A DNA stretch of 64,000 nt, from positions 4,588,001 through 4,652,000 of the forward strand of contig NC_085109.1 in assembly GCF_030269925.1 (NCBI RefSeq), written 5' to 3'. Numbering within the stretch: position 1 is the first letter of the stretch; each line of letters opens with the position of its first letter. This DNA comes from Bombyx mori (Eukaryota; Arthropoda; Insecta; Lepidoptera; Bombycidae). Below, piece by piece: positions 11,454 through 22,539 of this stretch. The position numbers and the translations under genes are program-made. The notes below the pieces were generated by a model. It was not told the origin of the DNA, did not search any database, and saw only the letters and a list, made by a program, of their open reading frames with translations.

Positions 11454-12122
11454 CAGTCAAACCTGGACAAGCGAGAGTTCAAGGGAGCACAATCTCATTC
11501 TCGCTTATAGAGGTTTCTCACTAACCCGAGTTTCTCGCTAATGCACCCTCTGAATTTCGTTTCGTGATATTCCGGATTCAAACGCATTCACTATTTTTAG
11601 TTTGTCACTTAATGACAGTGCTTTAATTTTCCGTTTTTTACATGATGCAGAACAGAACTTTCCTTCGCAATTGATTAATGATAAACTAAGCAAGTCTGAC
11701 AAACAGCACGGTACACAGGCACACGTGTCCATTCGAAAAGAAAGCGATAAAATAACAACGTTATTTAGTTCCACAAAATAGAATAGGTTCAATATTGACG
11801 AGAAAACAACAAAAACAGTGGTAGGAAGTTCCACGAAAGCTAAGAATGAGTCATAAAATAGCAGATGTTAAATTTGTAATTTGTTTTGTCATTTGTTCCT
11901 CCTAAATAATATAAATAAATAAAGCTCGACTGTCGCTTATAGAGGTATAGATAAGTAGCAGTCTCACTTACGGAGGTCCATGAGGAAAAAACGACTCTCT
12001 CTTACCAAGGTTTTTGTTTCTCGCTAATAGAGGTTTTAGGAGCTCAAAATGACATCCTGGCTATTACTCTCACTTATAGAGTTTTCTCATTTATCCAGTT
12101 CTCACTTACCCAGGTTTGACTG
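11454..12122 (-). mobile_element. Tigger/pogo-type DNA transposon, internally deleted
   Basis: Terminal inverted repeats CAGTCAAACCTGGACAAG (left) and, inverted, CAGTCAAACCTGGGTAAG (right), flanked by TA on both sides as expected for the pogo/Tigger group. Inside, on the minus strand at about 11538-11640, a remnant reads KKRKIKALSLSDKLKIVNAF. This resembles the start of the CENP-B-type helix-turn-helix DNA-binding domain of Tigger transposases. The DDE catalytic domain is absent, so the copy is non-autonomous. Its right end was split by the R1-clade insertion at 12130. Confidence 0.8.
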
Positions 12123-12129
12123 TATTTTG

Positions 12130-13165
12130 CTTTCACCCGGTTCGGAGAGGACCCCCTCCGGGCGCGACGCTCATAGTCGGTGGAGTATCGATCGCTGTCC
12201 AGCCGAAGCTCAAATATTTGGGCATCGTGCTGGACAGTCGATGGCGCTTCGACCACCATTTTGGTGAGTTGATTCCGAGGCTACTGGGCATGGCAGGTGC
12301 GTTAGTCCGTCTTCTGCCCAACGTTGGTGGTTGCAGCGTCGGTGTCCGACGCCTGTACCTGGGGGTCGTGCGCAGTATGGCCTTGTATGGCGCTCCCGTG
12401 TGGTCGCCCACACTCTCCGCACGCAATGCGGCGCTGCTACTCCGAGCTCAGCGGGCGCTCGCGGTGAGGGTCATCAGGGGGTACCGTACGATCTCCCGAG
12501 AGGTCGCCTGCGCCCTCGCTGGTTCCCTTCCTTGGGATCTCGAGGCCGAGGTATTGGCTACGGTATACCGGCGCAGGACACAGTCCCTGGGTCGGGGACG
12601 GACACTCGGCCTGTTGGCTGTCAGTCGGTGGAGGCGTGCTGCGCGTCATCTGGCGTACGCTAAATGGAGGGAGCGGTTGCTGGAGGAACTTCATCAAACC
12701 TCAGCCACCCGCCGGCGCACTCTCGAGGCCATGGTGCCCGTGCTGGAGACATGGTCAGATCGGCGACACGGCGTGCTCTCCTTCCGCCTTACGCAGGTCC
12801 TCTCGGGGCATGGCTGCTTCGGGAGGTACCTGTGGAGGGTTTGCAGGAGAGAGCCACATCCGGGTTGTCACCAGTGCGGGCATCCGGATGATGACGCTCA
12901 GCACGCACTCGAAGCGTGCCCGCGTTGGGAGCACCCGCGGCGAGATCTCATCGCGGTGCTGGGGAGGGACCTCTCCTTGCGGGCTGTCATTGCCCGCATG
13001 CTAGAGGACGAGAGTTCGTGGGAGGCCATGGCCAGATTTTGCGACCTGGTCATGGCGTTCCGCGAGGCTGAGGAGCGCGAAAGGGAGTGGAATCCCTCTT
13101 CGGCTCCTCAGCGAAGAAGGCGGGGTGGGCGACGCGGGCACGATGCTCCCGTTAATCTCCCGTAG
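12130..13165 (+). pseudogene. R1-clade ORF2 C-terminal fragment
   Basis: Continuous open frame of about 345 codons from the end of the RT through the C-terminus. Seen are LKYLGIVLDSRWRFDHHF (thumb region), LYLGVVRSMALYGAPVWS and RAQRALAVRVIRGYRTIS, then the cysteine-histidine motif CHQCGHPDDDAQHALEAC typical of R1-clade C-termini. The EN domain and RT active site are missing by 5' truncation. Frame and motif are intact, so the insertion is fairly young. Confidence 0.9.
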
Positions 13166-13640
13166 GGACTGTTGGGTACTGGGTGCGGGGGCGCCCGGTG
13201 CTCTGCTGTCGGTTCCGTGGTGAGGCGGCGCAAGGTGGCTCCTATGCGCCACTCACGGTGTCTCCTGAGACGACGTCCTGCGGGATCTTCCCGAGGATTG
13301 GATCCCGTCCTATTGTCAGGATGGGTACCGGCGACGGCGAGCCTGCGGCGCGCATTGTGCGGTACCGTAGGTTTCGTGGAGTCGGAGTGGTGGAGCTCGA
13401 TGGGGTTTAGTCGGTAGTCGGTTTTGCGGGGCGGGTCCTGCGTGGTAGACGCCGCGCAGCGCCTCGCGCGCCTTTCTCAAGGCGTAGTCTCCCGGTAGAA
13501 ATTGGAAGAAGAGGAGGACTTTGGTCTTCCTCTTCTCCCTCTTCTTCTCTGGAGGCGCCGGAGTCCGACATAACCCGGTCTATTACCCCTCTCGACCGGG
13601 TATCCGTAAATGGATTCCCCAGCGTTAAAAAAAAAAAAAA
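12130..13640 (+). mobile_element. 5'-truncated R1-clade LINE insertion with 17-bp target duplication
   Basis: GGTTTGACTGTATTTTG occurs at 12113-12129 and again at 13641-13657, directly flanking the insert. This is a perfect 17-bp target duplication. The insert ends in 14 A residues (13627-13640). It carries the end of ORF2 (to 13165) and a ~475-bp 3' UTR. The target is the right terminal inverted repeat of the Tigger element plus four T residues and the first base of the repeat at 13657. Confidence 0.9.
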
Positions 13641-13656
13641 GGTTTGACTGTATTTT

Positions 13657-14046
13657 GACGTGACAACGTCTTATAATTCGATGGAGCCGACTGCTCGCAC
13701 GAAAAAACATGAGTCATTGAGGCGTTCCATTTAAGGCTTGAAGTGCAAGCGAGAGCGCGCAACGAGCGACAAAGAGGCACAATCGGCTTCCGCGTTCGGC
13801 AGCGTTCGACATCTGTCTCTCTCCTACTTGAGTGAGCGATGCATCCGCGTGGACAGCTGCTATACAATAATACATTTACATGTTTTCGTCAAGTATGGAG
13901 TTCCGTGAAAAGTGAATGTGGTGTCAATTGTTCATAGCAACGATAATTGCGATAATTGAAAAATGAAACCATTCCATCAGTATTTTCTTATGACGTTGTC
14001 ACGTTCAACTATCGTCAGTAAACCGACTTTACAGACAACCGATTTT
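13657..14046. repeat. Unclassified ~390-bp repeat with imperfect inverted ends, copy 1
   Basis: Starts GACGTGACAACGTCTTAT and has the inverse near its other end (TTATGACGTTGTCACGTT at about 13989-14006), followed by ~40 bp shared by both copies (to CCGATTTTT). A second copy lies at 17901-18289. No coding. The inverted ends suggest a non-autonomous DNA transposon, but no target duplication was established. Confidence 0.7.
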
Positions 14047-14404
14047 TTAATTGCGACAATAAACAAACGAACTTGTAATCCACCTAATATTCAGTGGATA
14101 TTGGACACTTGAAGATACCCAACGTGAATACCGGTGTCCTCTTCAAAACATGAAACCGAAGTCTCAATCGTAATATTATTTTTAAGCGTTTGTAGAAAGG
14201 AACAATAGATACGGAAATCCTTTGATATCGCTCCACGCCACACCTAATTATCAAGATCTTCTTTCGACCCACGCAATTCCAACTCGATTGTATTGAAATT
14301 TACAATCGATGCCTTAATGTACTCGAAACCCAATTAGCAACGACATATTGACTTAAAATATAATTTGTTTTCAACATTATCACTGAGTCTTACCTTTGTT
14401 GCTG

Positions 14405-14637
14405 CTTATTATTGATTAGATGAGTGAAAATGCTCACGACCCACCTATACAGTGATCACAGAAGCCCATAGGCATGAACAACGCCGCCAACCACTTTGAG
14501 ACACTAGTTCTAAGTTTCACTTTTACAGTACAACGGCAGTCTTATTTTTCGAACCGAAAGGAATTACTGCATTGCGGTAAAATTTGGCAAGGCGGTGGTA
14601 CCTAAGCCTCCGGGTTTCCAGGGTAGGACAATCGCTA
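14405..14637 (-). repeat. BMC1-type repeat, old and degenerate
   Basis: Recognisable by CCCACCTATACAGTGATCAC, GAAGCCCATAGGCAT, ACCGAAAGGAATTACTGC and GGTGGTACCTA in the expected order on the plus strand (element on minus). Highly diverged. Confidence 0.6.
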
Positions 14638-14639
14638 TA

Positions 14640-15854
14640 TATTTGAGACCCTTCATGTTTTAATAGCGAAAGATGTGTAGTGTGTAGGCTCCGGTTTAAT
14701 TTATGTTTGGTTTCAGTTGGTATATTAAGTAATGCAGATGTCTCTATTTAATCGTTTTCTGAAATTATTTTCAAGTGAGTATCTATCGACGATTATTCTT
14801 TTTATTTTTTATCTTTTTCATGACCTTACTTACTTAGATTTCTATTCATTTACGCATCACTTATTTTTAACTTCCATTTTTCACTTATACTACCAATACG
14901 ATTTAGTTTTGTTGTTATAATGCTTTTTGTAAATACGCAGCTACCAAAAATAATTCAACAATTCAATTATAGTTTTTTTTTTATAACAAATAACAAAATA
15001 AATACGTTTTTTAAACGTTTGATTAAGATCAGTCGAAAGCAGTGTCTTCGTGAGATTACGTTTCATTTAATAACCTTTTTTCTTGTTTTATCCCAGCAAT
15101 TTGTAAGGCTCGAGTGGAAGATTCATTTCGTTAAGGTTGCGGTCCCTGAGCCGCATGTTAGTCACAAGATAATTGTAATTTAGTTTATTCATTGGCAATT
15201 TATGTACATAGAATAGGGCCGTATGCTCTTTTTGGCGTATAAATCAAAGAGAAAAAATTATATATATGTATAGTAAGTGTTATTTAACTGATAACATCTC
15301 GATATGGTTGTATAGACTGATTGAATCTTAGCTACCGAAAACGGAAAACTAGTTGCCATTGAGTAGAAAAAAGTTTTACTCATTTTATGCAACGTTTAAA
15401 TCTAAATTCTTCCATCCTTCCTTTTTTGCGATTCCTTTTTTGAGAAGGTCCTTGATTAATTTTCATAGACCATGGACTACCTTGTATTAAATAAGGTATT
15501 TCGGTAGTTCTGTTTTTGTTGGCTCATGGACCAGAAACTAGCTGGGCTCAGTCACCGTAATGTTGATCCGTGTAAATTGATTCTTATCCAAATTCATAGT
15601 TAATTCATGAACGAGCTTTGCTCGGTTTTTTTTTAATTTTTATAAATTGTTTTTTTTAGAAATTATATTTAAATACCAATTACATATTGATAAAATGATG
15701 AAATATTCCAAGATCGTTTAGGCATTTTTAAATGAGCACGTGAGTTAAAAAGACACAAATAATATAAATAAACAATTCATTTTCTTGATGTAACCTTAAA
15801 CCAAACACTTATTGGCTTCGGGTGGCTTAACAACGCCATTTGCTGAAATAGCTT
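14640..15854. other. AT-rich spacer, no gene seen
   Basis: Very AT-rich. The two open frames around 14732-15183 are rich in Phe/Leu/Tyr, which AT-rich DNA gives by chance, and show no domain. No repeat border was recognised. Confidence 0.5.
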
Positions 15855-16045
15855 TAGTGTTATTGTGTCTTTAAAGCAGTTAGTTGCTCTCAATTATGAA
15901 AAATAGTATTATTATTCGCCAATAGAATGTCGGGAAGAGTCATAAAGTTGATTATCGATAAAGTTGATTATTGAAAACACGAATAAAACAATATTTTCTG
16001 AAAATAAATCGTAGCTAGATCGATTTATCGCCCCCGAAATCCGGT
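15855..16045 (-). repeat. Dispersed repeat copy, inverted partner of 5040-5225
   Basis: Reverse complement of the 5040-5225 repeat, including ATAGTATTATTATTCGCCAAT and AAATCGTAGCTAGATCGAT. It has an extra short duplication of AAGTTGATTAT. Family unknown. Confidence 0.6.
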
Positions 16046-16529
16046 ATAAGATTTATAAATTTAAATAATACTACTCCCAAATTAGTTGTCATTTCGCAAG
16101 CAATGCATTTCAAGTGATCCTAAGTAAGTAGTCGTTTATAGGGAGAACATTAAACAAAGCTCAGAGTGGCAATTAAATGAATATTGCATGAGATTTAAGG
16201 TGATGAGGAACCATGTCTATTTGCGTATGGATTCCGTCCCAAAGGACTCGAATTATTCAAGGGTAGTTCATGAAATTTCATGCAGCTCTTTTGGTACAGT
16301 TAACAATGACCCTATTAATCGAGTTTGTAAAGGATTATAAGCAATATCATTTAACGGGTTTCCACCACGATTTTTAGATTTTACATTTACTACTTATATA
16401 ATTATACTGTTGCTGGTGGGGCGTGTAAATAGTCCAACCATGGGCGCGAATAGTATGTTAAAAATAGGTTACGAAGTGCAGTCGATATGGCTTATGTTTA
16501 AAGTATGGCTAAAGTAGGAAAAAGAAAAC

Positions 16530-16578
16530 GAGGATCAGGTGGACTGTAGGTTCTTCTGCCTACAAGGGCAATAAAAAA
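16530..16578 (+). repeat. CR1-type LINE 3' tail remnant
   Basis: GATCAGGTGGACTGTAGG to CTACAAGGGCAATAAAAAA, the degenerate last ~50 bp of the CR1-like family. Confidence 0.55.
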
Positions 16579-16742
16579 GGCCAATGCAAAATCACATGGT
16601 AAAGTTTTTGTCTTTCCATTGTTGATGTAAGAATTTTGAATTTTAACATTACTGAAGATTTAACATTTTCTAGGCTTCTAAGTAAGTTATATGCAACTCG
16701 CCATCGAACGCTCTCCTAGAAAAGCGGTGGGAGTGTTACTTA

Positions 16743-17058
16743 TGTTATTCCGGCGCGAGTAACGCCATCTGTTGTAAAATAACGTAGACGAATATACGGA
16801 TAAGAACAAAAAATAAGAAAAGAACCAAAAGACATGCCAGAAAACCAGCAAACAGATCTCCTTGTTATGAAGGGAACCTACGCCCAGGCATGGGTTTGCC
16901 CCTAGGCTCGATCCACGCTCCCCTAACGGGACGCGAGCACTCCACGACGACATGAAGGCGGTTAGTAATCAGTTTTACTTGAAGCGAATCAACGAATGAA
17001 TCACCTGAAGCGAAGCGAACGAAATTTTACTGAAATCTACCTTATGTGGCGTAACAAT
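16743..17058. repeat. Possible LTR fragment
   Basis: Begins near TGTTATTCCGGCGCGAG and ends TGTGGCGTAACA. It contains CACCTGAAGCGAAGCGAACG, which resembles the solo LTR at 46968-47316 (CTGAAGCGAAGCGGAAG on that family's strand). The TGTTA...TAACA ends fit an LTR, but no target duplication was seen and the middle differs. Confidence 0.35.
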
Positions 17059-17288
17059 TAAATTGATTTTTGTCTAAGTATGTAACACTAATTGAGTTTG
17101 GAATTCTACCCCAAAGCCCCCAAAGGTGGGGTGGTGATTATCCGACGGCTCAATCTACTGACTGCCCTTCCCATGTCTCAGATTGGATGGGAGCATTGAC
17201 GTATTGACGCATGTGACATCGCGTGACATCGCGGAAATTTATGAAAAGTATAAAAATATTGATTTCTGTGTATGTATTTGTTTACATG

Positions 17289-17498
17289 TTTTTTTTTTTG
17301 ATTGTGGGATGGATGGACGATCTCACAGCCCACCTGATGTTAAGTGGTTACTGGAGCCCATAGACATCTACAACGTAAATGCGCCACCCACCTTGAGATA
17401 TAAGTTCTAAGGTACGAAACGCATTACTGCTTCACGGCAGAAATAGGCAGAGTGGTGGTACCTACCCGTGCGGACTCACAAAAGGTCCTACCACCAGT
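17289..17498 (-). repeat. BMC1-type repeat with internal deletion
   Basis: T-run, the 3' half, then a jump from TTCTAAGGT straight to ACGAAACGCATTACTGC, losing about 40 bp of the body. It ends at the usual CCTACCACCAG boundary. Confidence 0.8.
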
Positions 17499-17900
17499 TT
17501 TATTATTGCTTGTTTGCTCTATTTATTTGCTTTGATGTGTATCTTGAATAACTCCCATTTGGCAATCAATTCAAAAAGTGAAAATGCATGAGAAGAAAGA
17601 TAGAGAGAAACGACAGATCGTTAAACACAAAATAAATCTCGTATATCATTACAACTTCAGGAAACAAACCCCGACCCAGTAGAAGCAGATGTCGCGTATT
17701 TTTCTCATATCAAACTTTCAGTTGGCAGTAATATATAAGTTGCAGCGTGGTTAGAATTTGTAATGGAAACGATATCTGACTCATAGCGGTATCAAATCGC
17801 AATTTCAAATACTTCTGCATCCGCGCACCGGCCGTAGCGTGAAGTTCAAAATCGTATACTTTCTGATAGAGTAGCTTAAGTGGTATATATATCTTTTTTT

Positions 17901-18289
17901 GACGTGACAACGTCTTATAATTCGATGGAGCTGGCTGCACGCACGAAAAAACATGACTCATTGAGGCGTTCCATTTAAGGCTTGAAGTGCAAGCGAGAGC
18001 GCGCAACGAGCGACAAAGAGGCACAATCGGCCTCCGCGTTCGGCAGCGTTCGACATCTGTCTCTCTCCTACTTGAGTGAGCGATGCATCCGCGTGGACAG
18101 CTGCTATACAATAATACATTTACATGTTTTCGTCAAGTATGAAGTTCAGTGAAAGTGAATGTGGTGTCATTTTTTTTAGAAACGATAATTGCGATAATTG
18201 AAAAATGAAACCATTCCATCAGTATTTTCTTATGACGTTGTCACGTTCAACTATCGTCAGTAAACCGACTTTACAGACAACCGATTTTT
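17901..18289. repeat. Unclassified ~390-bp repeat, copy 2
   Basis: Same orientation as, and closely similar to, 13657-14046 from GACGTGACAACG to CCGATTTTT, with a short indel around 18170. Directly abuts a BMC1-type repeat on the right. The long minus-strand open frame here (also in copy 1) reads through the repeat and is not evidently a gene. Confidence 0.7.
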
Positions 18290-18535
18290 CTTTTATTTTT
18301 TATTGCTTAAATGGGTGGGCGAGCTCCCAGTCCACCTGGGGTTAAAAGATTACTGGAGCCAAAGACATCTACAAAGTAAATGCGCCACCCAACTTGAAAT
18401 ATAAGTTCTAAGGTCTTAGTGTAGTTACATGGGCTGCCCCATTCTTCAAACCGAAACGCATTACTGTTTCAGGGCAGAAATAGGCAGGGTGGTAGTACCT
18501 ACCCGTGCGTACGCACTAGAGGTCCTACCACCAGT
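18290..18535 (-). repeat. BMC1-type repeat
   Basis: T-rich start, GGGCGAGCTCCCAGTCCACC, and a normal end at CCTACCACCAGT on the plus strand. Near full length for the short form, moderately diverged. Confidence 0.8.
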
Positions 18536-20670
18536 AAAAAGAAGGTTATTATCAATTTATTTTAAATTTAAAAATCAATGTTAAATTAACACAGTTAAAT
18601 CACACTTAAATCATTAAGGAGTTTAATTTAAGTGTAAAATCAAAGGCATCGTTACCTACTAAACATGTGATTTTTAGAATTTTAATGTAGATTAAAATAG
18701 TTTTAGAATATTGTTCTAGTTCATTTCATTAAAAAAGGATTAGGATATTCATTCGTCATATTCACTTTTGTTATTCAAGACAGACTTAGTGATCAATCTT
18801 TTTTTAGATTAAAATGTAAGCAAGTTTTGAATGTAATTTCATAAGATAAATTATATTTTAATTGCACGAGAGCACATTATTATTAATATTCTCTCAACAA
18901 GCAAAATTTATATATTGAAAGTTGTGGAAACTTCTCTCAATACTATATACGTAGAGCGAAATGTGGGAAATAAACATGTATGACAATTAGCGTTGGGTAG
19001 TTTTTGGAACGAAGCTCCTTGTGGGACGATGCGGAGGGGTATCCTAACCGGGAACAAACGTCCGTAGCGTAAGATTTTCGAAATACTTTTATTTTGTAAG
19101 TAGGTAATGACAATATAAACATGTAAAGACACCCAAAAAGGAGAAATATCTGAAGATAATGATTAATTATTAAAACTAGCAGTAATTTTCTTGCCAATAC
19201 ATAAATGTATTTATACAGAATTTCGTCAGATGCTCCAATTAATTAGGCACGTGAACATGTTTATTCTATAACTCAATAATGAAATTCTACAAACATTTTC
19301 ACCAATTACCAACTTAACTCCGAATTATTAACGTAAGGTTATATCAACGTACAAACTAATATAAGCAAAACATTAAATTCCAGGGAAACATTAATACGAA
19401 TCACACGAAAATTCCCTCTCGTATGTTGGAGCCTAAATCAAATTAATATCAATTTACGATGCGTAGGTACGTAATTATTGTTGTGTTTTAGCAAGGAGTT
19501 AATTGCCAGCTTTGTTCAGTACTGCCGACTTAATAGTAACTTCCAACCTATCTCCGTAGTAAATCTCTGTACAATATTAGAATCCATGTAATTCAGACGC
19601 AATGTAGGATAATTCATCAATGTTAATTAAAATTTTATTTGGGTCGGATTATTCGAGAAAGTAATTTTAAAGAGTGCAATGAAAGTAAATTGCTGTCTGC
19701 TCTTGCAAACGACCTCGCTTAGCGAAGGAAAGGGATAGCTGATATTGGGACTGAATAAATCTGTATAGAAGTTCACGAAGAAGAAGCGTTGGGGAAGTAA
19801 CCCAAAAACTGAAGAATATTTGGTTCCTTTTTTCAAATTTAAATTTAGAAATACCGCTCTACGCTTTGCGTCCATTTCTTTAGAAGCCGACAAAAAAAGC
19901 GCATCGAAAATCTACTCGAAATTTCTAAACCATTTAGCAGGTTGTTGAAAAAGAAAACAAAATGTATGGTACAAAATTGTATTGTACCATTTTACTCTTA
20001 ATAAAACGTTACATTATAACATCACGAATAAAAATGAAATTTTATTACGATTCACGAACAGAACCTGGCAAACGGATATCCGCGAGGCATCTTTTGATAA
20101 TATAATGTTATATTCAAATACATGTTACACAGAAGCTTTTTATGAGTTCATTCATTGTATAGCAAAATTGGGTATGGAGAGTATAAGACTGTTTTCACTG
20201 AAGGAATCCTCGCAAATTGATATCAAGCTTGTGTTGTTATGTTTGTGGAAATAGGACCAATGGATGTCGCATTGAAACTTATTTTGATTGTCTTCAAATT
20301 ATATAGGAATATGGTATGTTTTGAAAATAGACGGTACTGTTCTTTCATGATAGGAAATGGTATGTTTTAAAGATAGAAGGTACTACTGCTCTTTCATGCC
20401 ATGAATCATAAAGATTTAATAATAATAAATTAAAGGCCATAAATCTCTGTAACAACCTTACCGTTTGTAAAATTTAAATCATCACGGAATCTTTAAACAA
20501 GTGGACACGTTGTGAGCTCGTACATCTATAAATTTAAGAAAAACTAATTTACGATGTAAATCAACATTAGTAGCCACTTTATACTGAAGAAACAGAGTGC
20601 AGCTGCTGCTACAATTTAAAAGGTCTATCGTCTGACACGAAGAACATATAAATGATAGTTTAAAAAAAAG
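18536..20670. other. AT-rich spacer, no gene seen
   Basis: AT-rich DNA with a few frames of 70-90 codons on both strands (about 18908-20254). None shows a domain, signal peptide or splice-consistent exon. No mobile-element ends were recognised. Confidence 0.5.
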
Positions 20671-20675
20671 GAAAG

Positions 20676-21248
20676 CACGCTTTATATAAAATTCAACTAA
20701 AAAATAGAAAATAAATTTTAATAAATTTAAATTAAAAATAGTGTAAAATATATTTTATTTTAAAAAAAGCGTGGGATGCATGGTGTTATTAGTTATAAAT
20801 ATTTTTTCTGACAGATATGAATTATTATTTTAATAATATCTTAAAAAGCACTCCACGTTTTTTTTTTTAAATAAAATATATTTTACACTATTTTCAATTT
20901 AAATTTATTGAAATTTATTTTCTATTTTTTAGTTGAATTTTATATAAAGCGTGTTTTTTTAGTTTTTTTAAACAATTATTTATTTTTCATTTTTAGTGAA
21001 ATTTTCTATAAACGCGTATTTTTAAAACTATTAAGTACTTTAACATCAATTCCTGCTTTATCGACTATAGATAAAAATTATATAAATTGACAAAAATCTT
21101 ATTTTGCAAATTAAATAATAGAATAATCTTAGCAAATTAGTGTATTGTCATCGGTCCTCGATAAATCTACAAAGTTTGAATGAATTCTGGCCGTTTAAAG
21201 TGGGTCAAAATCGCGTCTAAAGGAATCAATTACAAACATACATACAAC
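20676..21248. repeat. AT-rich repeat with ~95-bp inverted arms
   Basis: The arm at about 20676-20772 (GCACGCTTTATATAAAATTC onward) returns as its reverse complement at about 20856-20953, around an ~80-bp centre. The whole stretch to ~21248 resembles 60119-60540: shared AGATATGA, a GATAATATC-like run, AAAAGCAC-CCACG and the end ATTACAAACATACATAC. Likely a non-autonomous element, class not assigned. Confidence 0.6.
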
Positions 21249-21249
21249 G

Positions 21250-21571
21250 TCTCGTTTTTACCATCGCACCGCCCGCCACCGGAGTAGAGTTCATCCATAC
21301 TACCTGGAGCCACTGCGGTCATCCACAGTGCGTTTCCAGAGTTCTTTTTTGCCACGTACCATCCGGCTATGGAATGAGCCCCCTCCACGGTGTTTCCCGA
21401 GCGCTATGACATGTCCTTCTTCAAACGAGGCTTGTGGAGAGTATTAAGCGGTAGGCAGCGGCTTGGCTCTGCCCCTGGCATTGCTGAAGTCCATGGGCGA
21501 CGGTAACCACTCACCATCAGGTGGGCCATATGCTCGTCCGCCTACAAGGGCAATAAAAAAAAAAAAAAAAG
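21250..21571 (+). mobile_element. 5'-truncated CR1-type LINE copy
   Basis: Plus-strand copy of the last ~100 codons and tail of the family also seen inverted at 55830-56305. It runs from CTCGTTTTTACCATCGCACC through the frame for RSTTRWNELPSTVFPERYDM-like residues to CTACAAGGGCAATAAAA and a 16-base A-run. A short deletion breaks the frame. No target duplication is obvious. Confidence 0.8.
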
Positions 21572-21960
21572 TGAAGCTAAAATAAAGCGTGTAAAAAAGG
21601 AGATGTGTCTCCATGATGCCAACTTTGTGATTTATAAATAGGATACTTAAATTTTTTCGTCGGATAATAGAAACGCCATCACGTCTCCTTCTAGCATTTC
21701 TAGCAAAAACCAGTTCGGTGTACTCACGTCCTTTTCACGCAGTAAGCGTAGCGTTATCTTAGTTTACTGTGATGGTTATTGTGACTCTCAACTTTGCTAG
21801 ATGTACTGTGGCCAGGATAAGTGACTATAACTCAAGTTGAAACCTAAAGAGCTTAAGTAATATTATGTCTTACTATTGTTTAGTTGAAAGTAGGTAATTC
21901 CAACTACGCCATTCTCGTATCGAATTTTGCGTTCGTGGTTATCAAAAATGGCCATGACTC

Positions 21961-22099
21961 CAGTTAGGACCTCTTGTGAGTCCGCACGGGTAGGTACCAC
22001 TACCCCGCCTATTTCTGCCGTGAATCAGTAATGCGTTTCGGTTTGAAGGGTGGGGTAGCCGTTGTAACTATCCTGAGATTTTAGAACTTATATCTCAAG
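21961..22099 (+). repeat. BMC1-type repeat, 3'-truncated, plus orientation
   Basis: Begins near the usual 5' boundary (TTAGGACCTCTTGTGAGTCC) and stops after CTTATATCTCAAG, losing the tail. One of only three plus-oriented copies. Confidence 0.75.
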
Positions 22100-22539
22100 A
22101 GACTTAAGAGGAAATGCTTTGAAGTAAACATAATCAATTCAGGGTGAATCTGCAATAATCTTCCGGTCGACCAGAGAAGTCAGCACAGCAAAAAAAAAAC
22201 AGAATTGGAAAGTGGCAAAATGATTTCTAAAAATACAGGTCTCTCTAAATTTTAAGTGATCAAATAAACTTCTCACTTTCTAACTTATTTACGTTCAGAA
22301 AGAATAATCTCGATTGGGGGAATCGTTATTAATCGTACTTGTAGTCGTGATAGTAAGCTGTAAATTGGCTATTGAAAGTTTTAATTGAATTCGAAAGCAT
22401 GAAGGGTTTAGTTGAGTTTCTTTCTTCTTGATATAAATCCTTTGTTTCAAAGCCAATACGTATACAACTTTAATCTAAACTGCACAGGAGGGACCTTACG
22501 AAGAAATTTGTTGCAATATGTATCTCTTGGGTACTGATT

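Noticed and set aside
17710..18111. 133-codon minus-strand frame, partly repeated at 13625-13867
   Set aside because: The shared part is just the unclassified 390-bp repeat, and the unique part is AT-rich flank. Conservation reflects recent repeat copying rather than a gene.
19627..20254. Frames of 88-90 codons on both strands
   Set aside because: No domain, signal peptide or splice sites in agreement. Composition follows the AT content.
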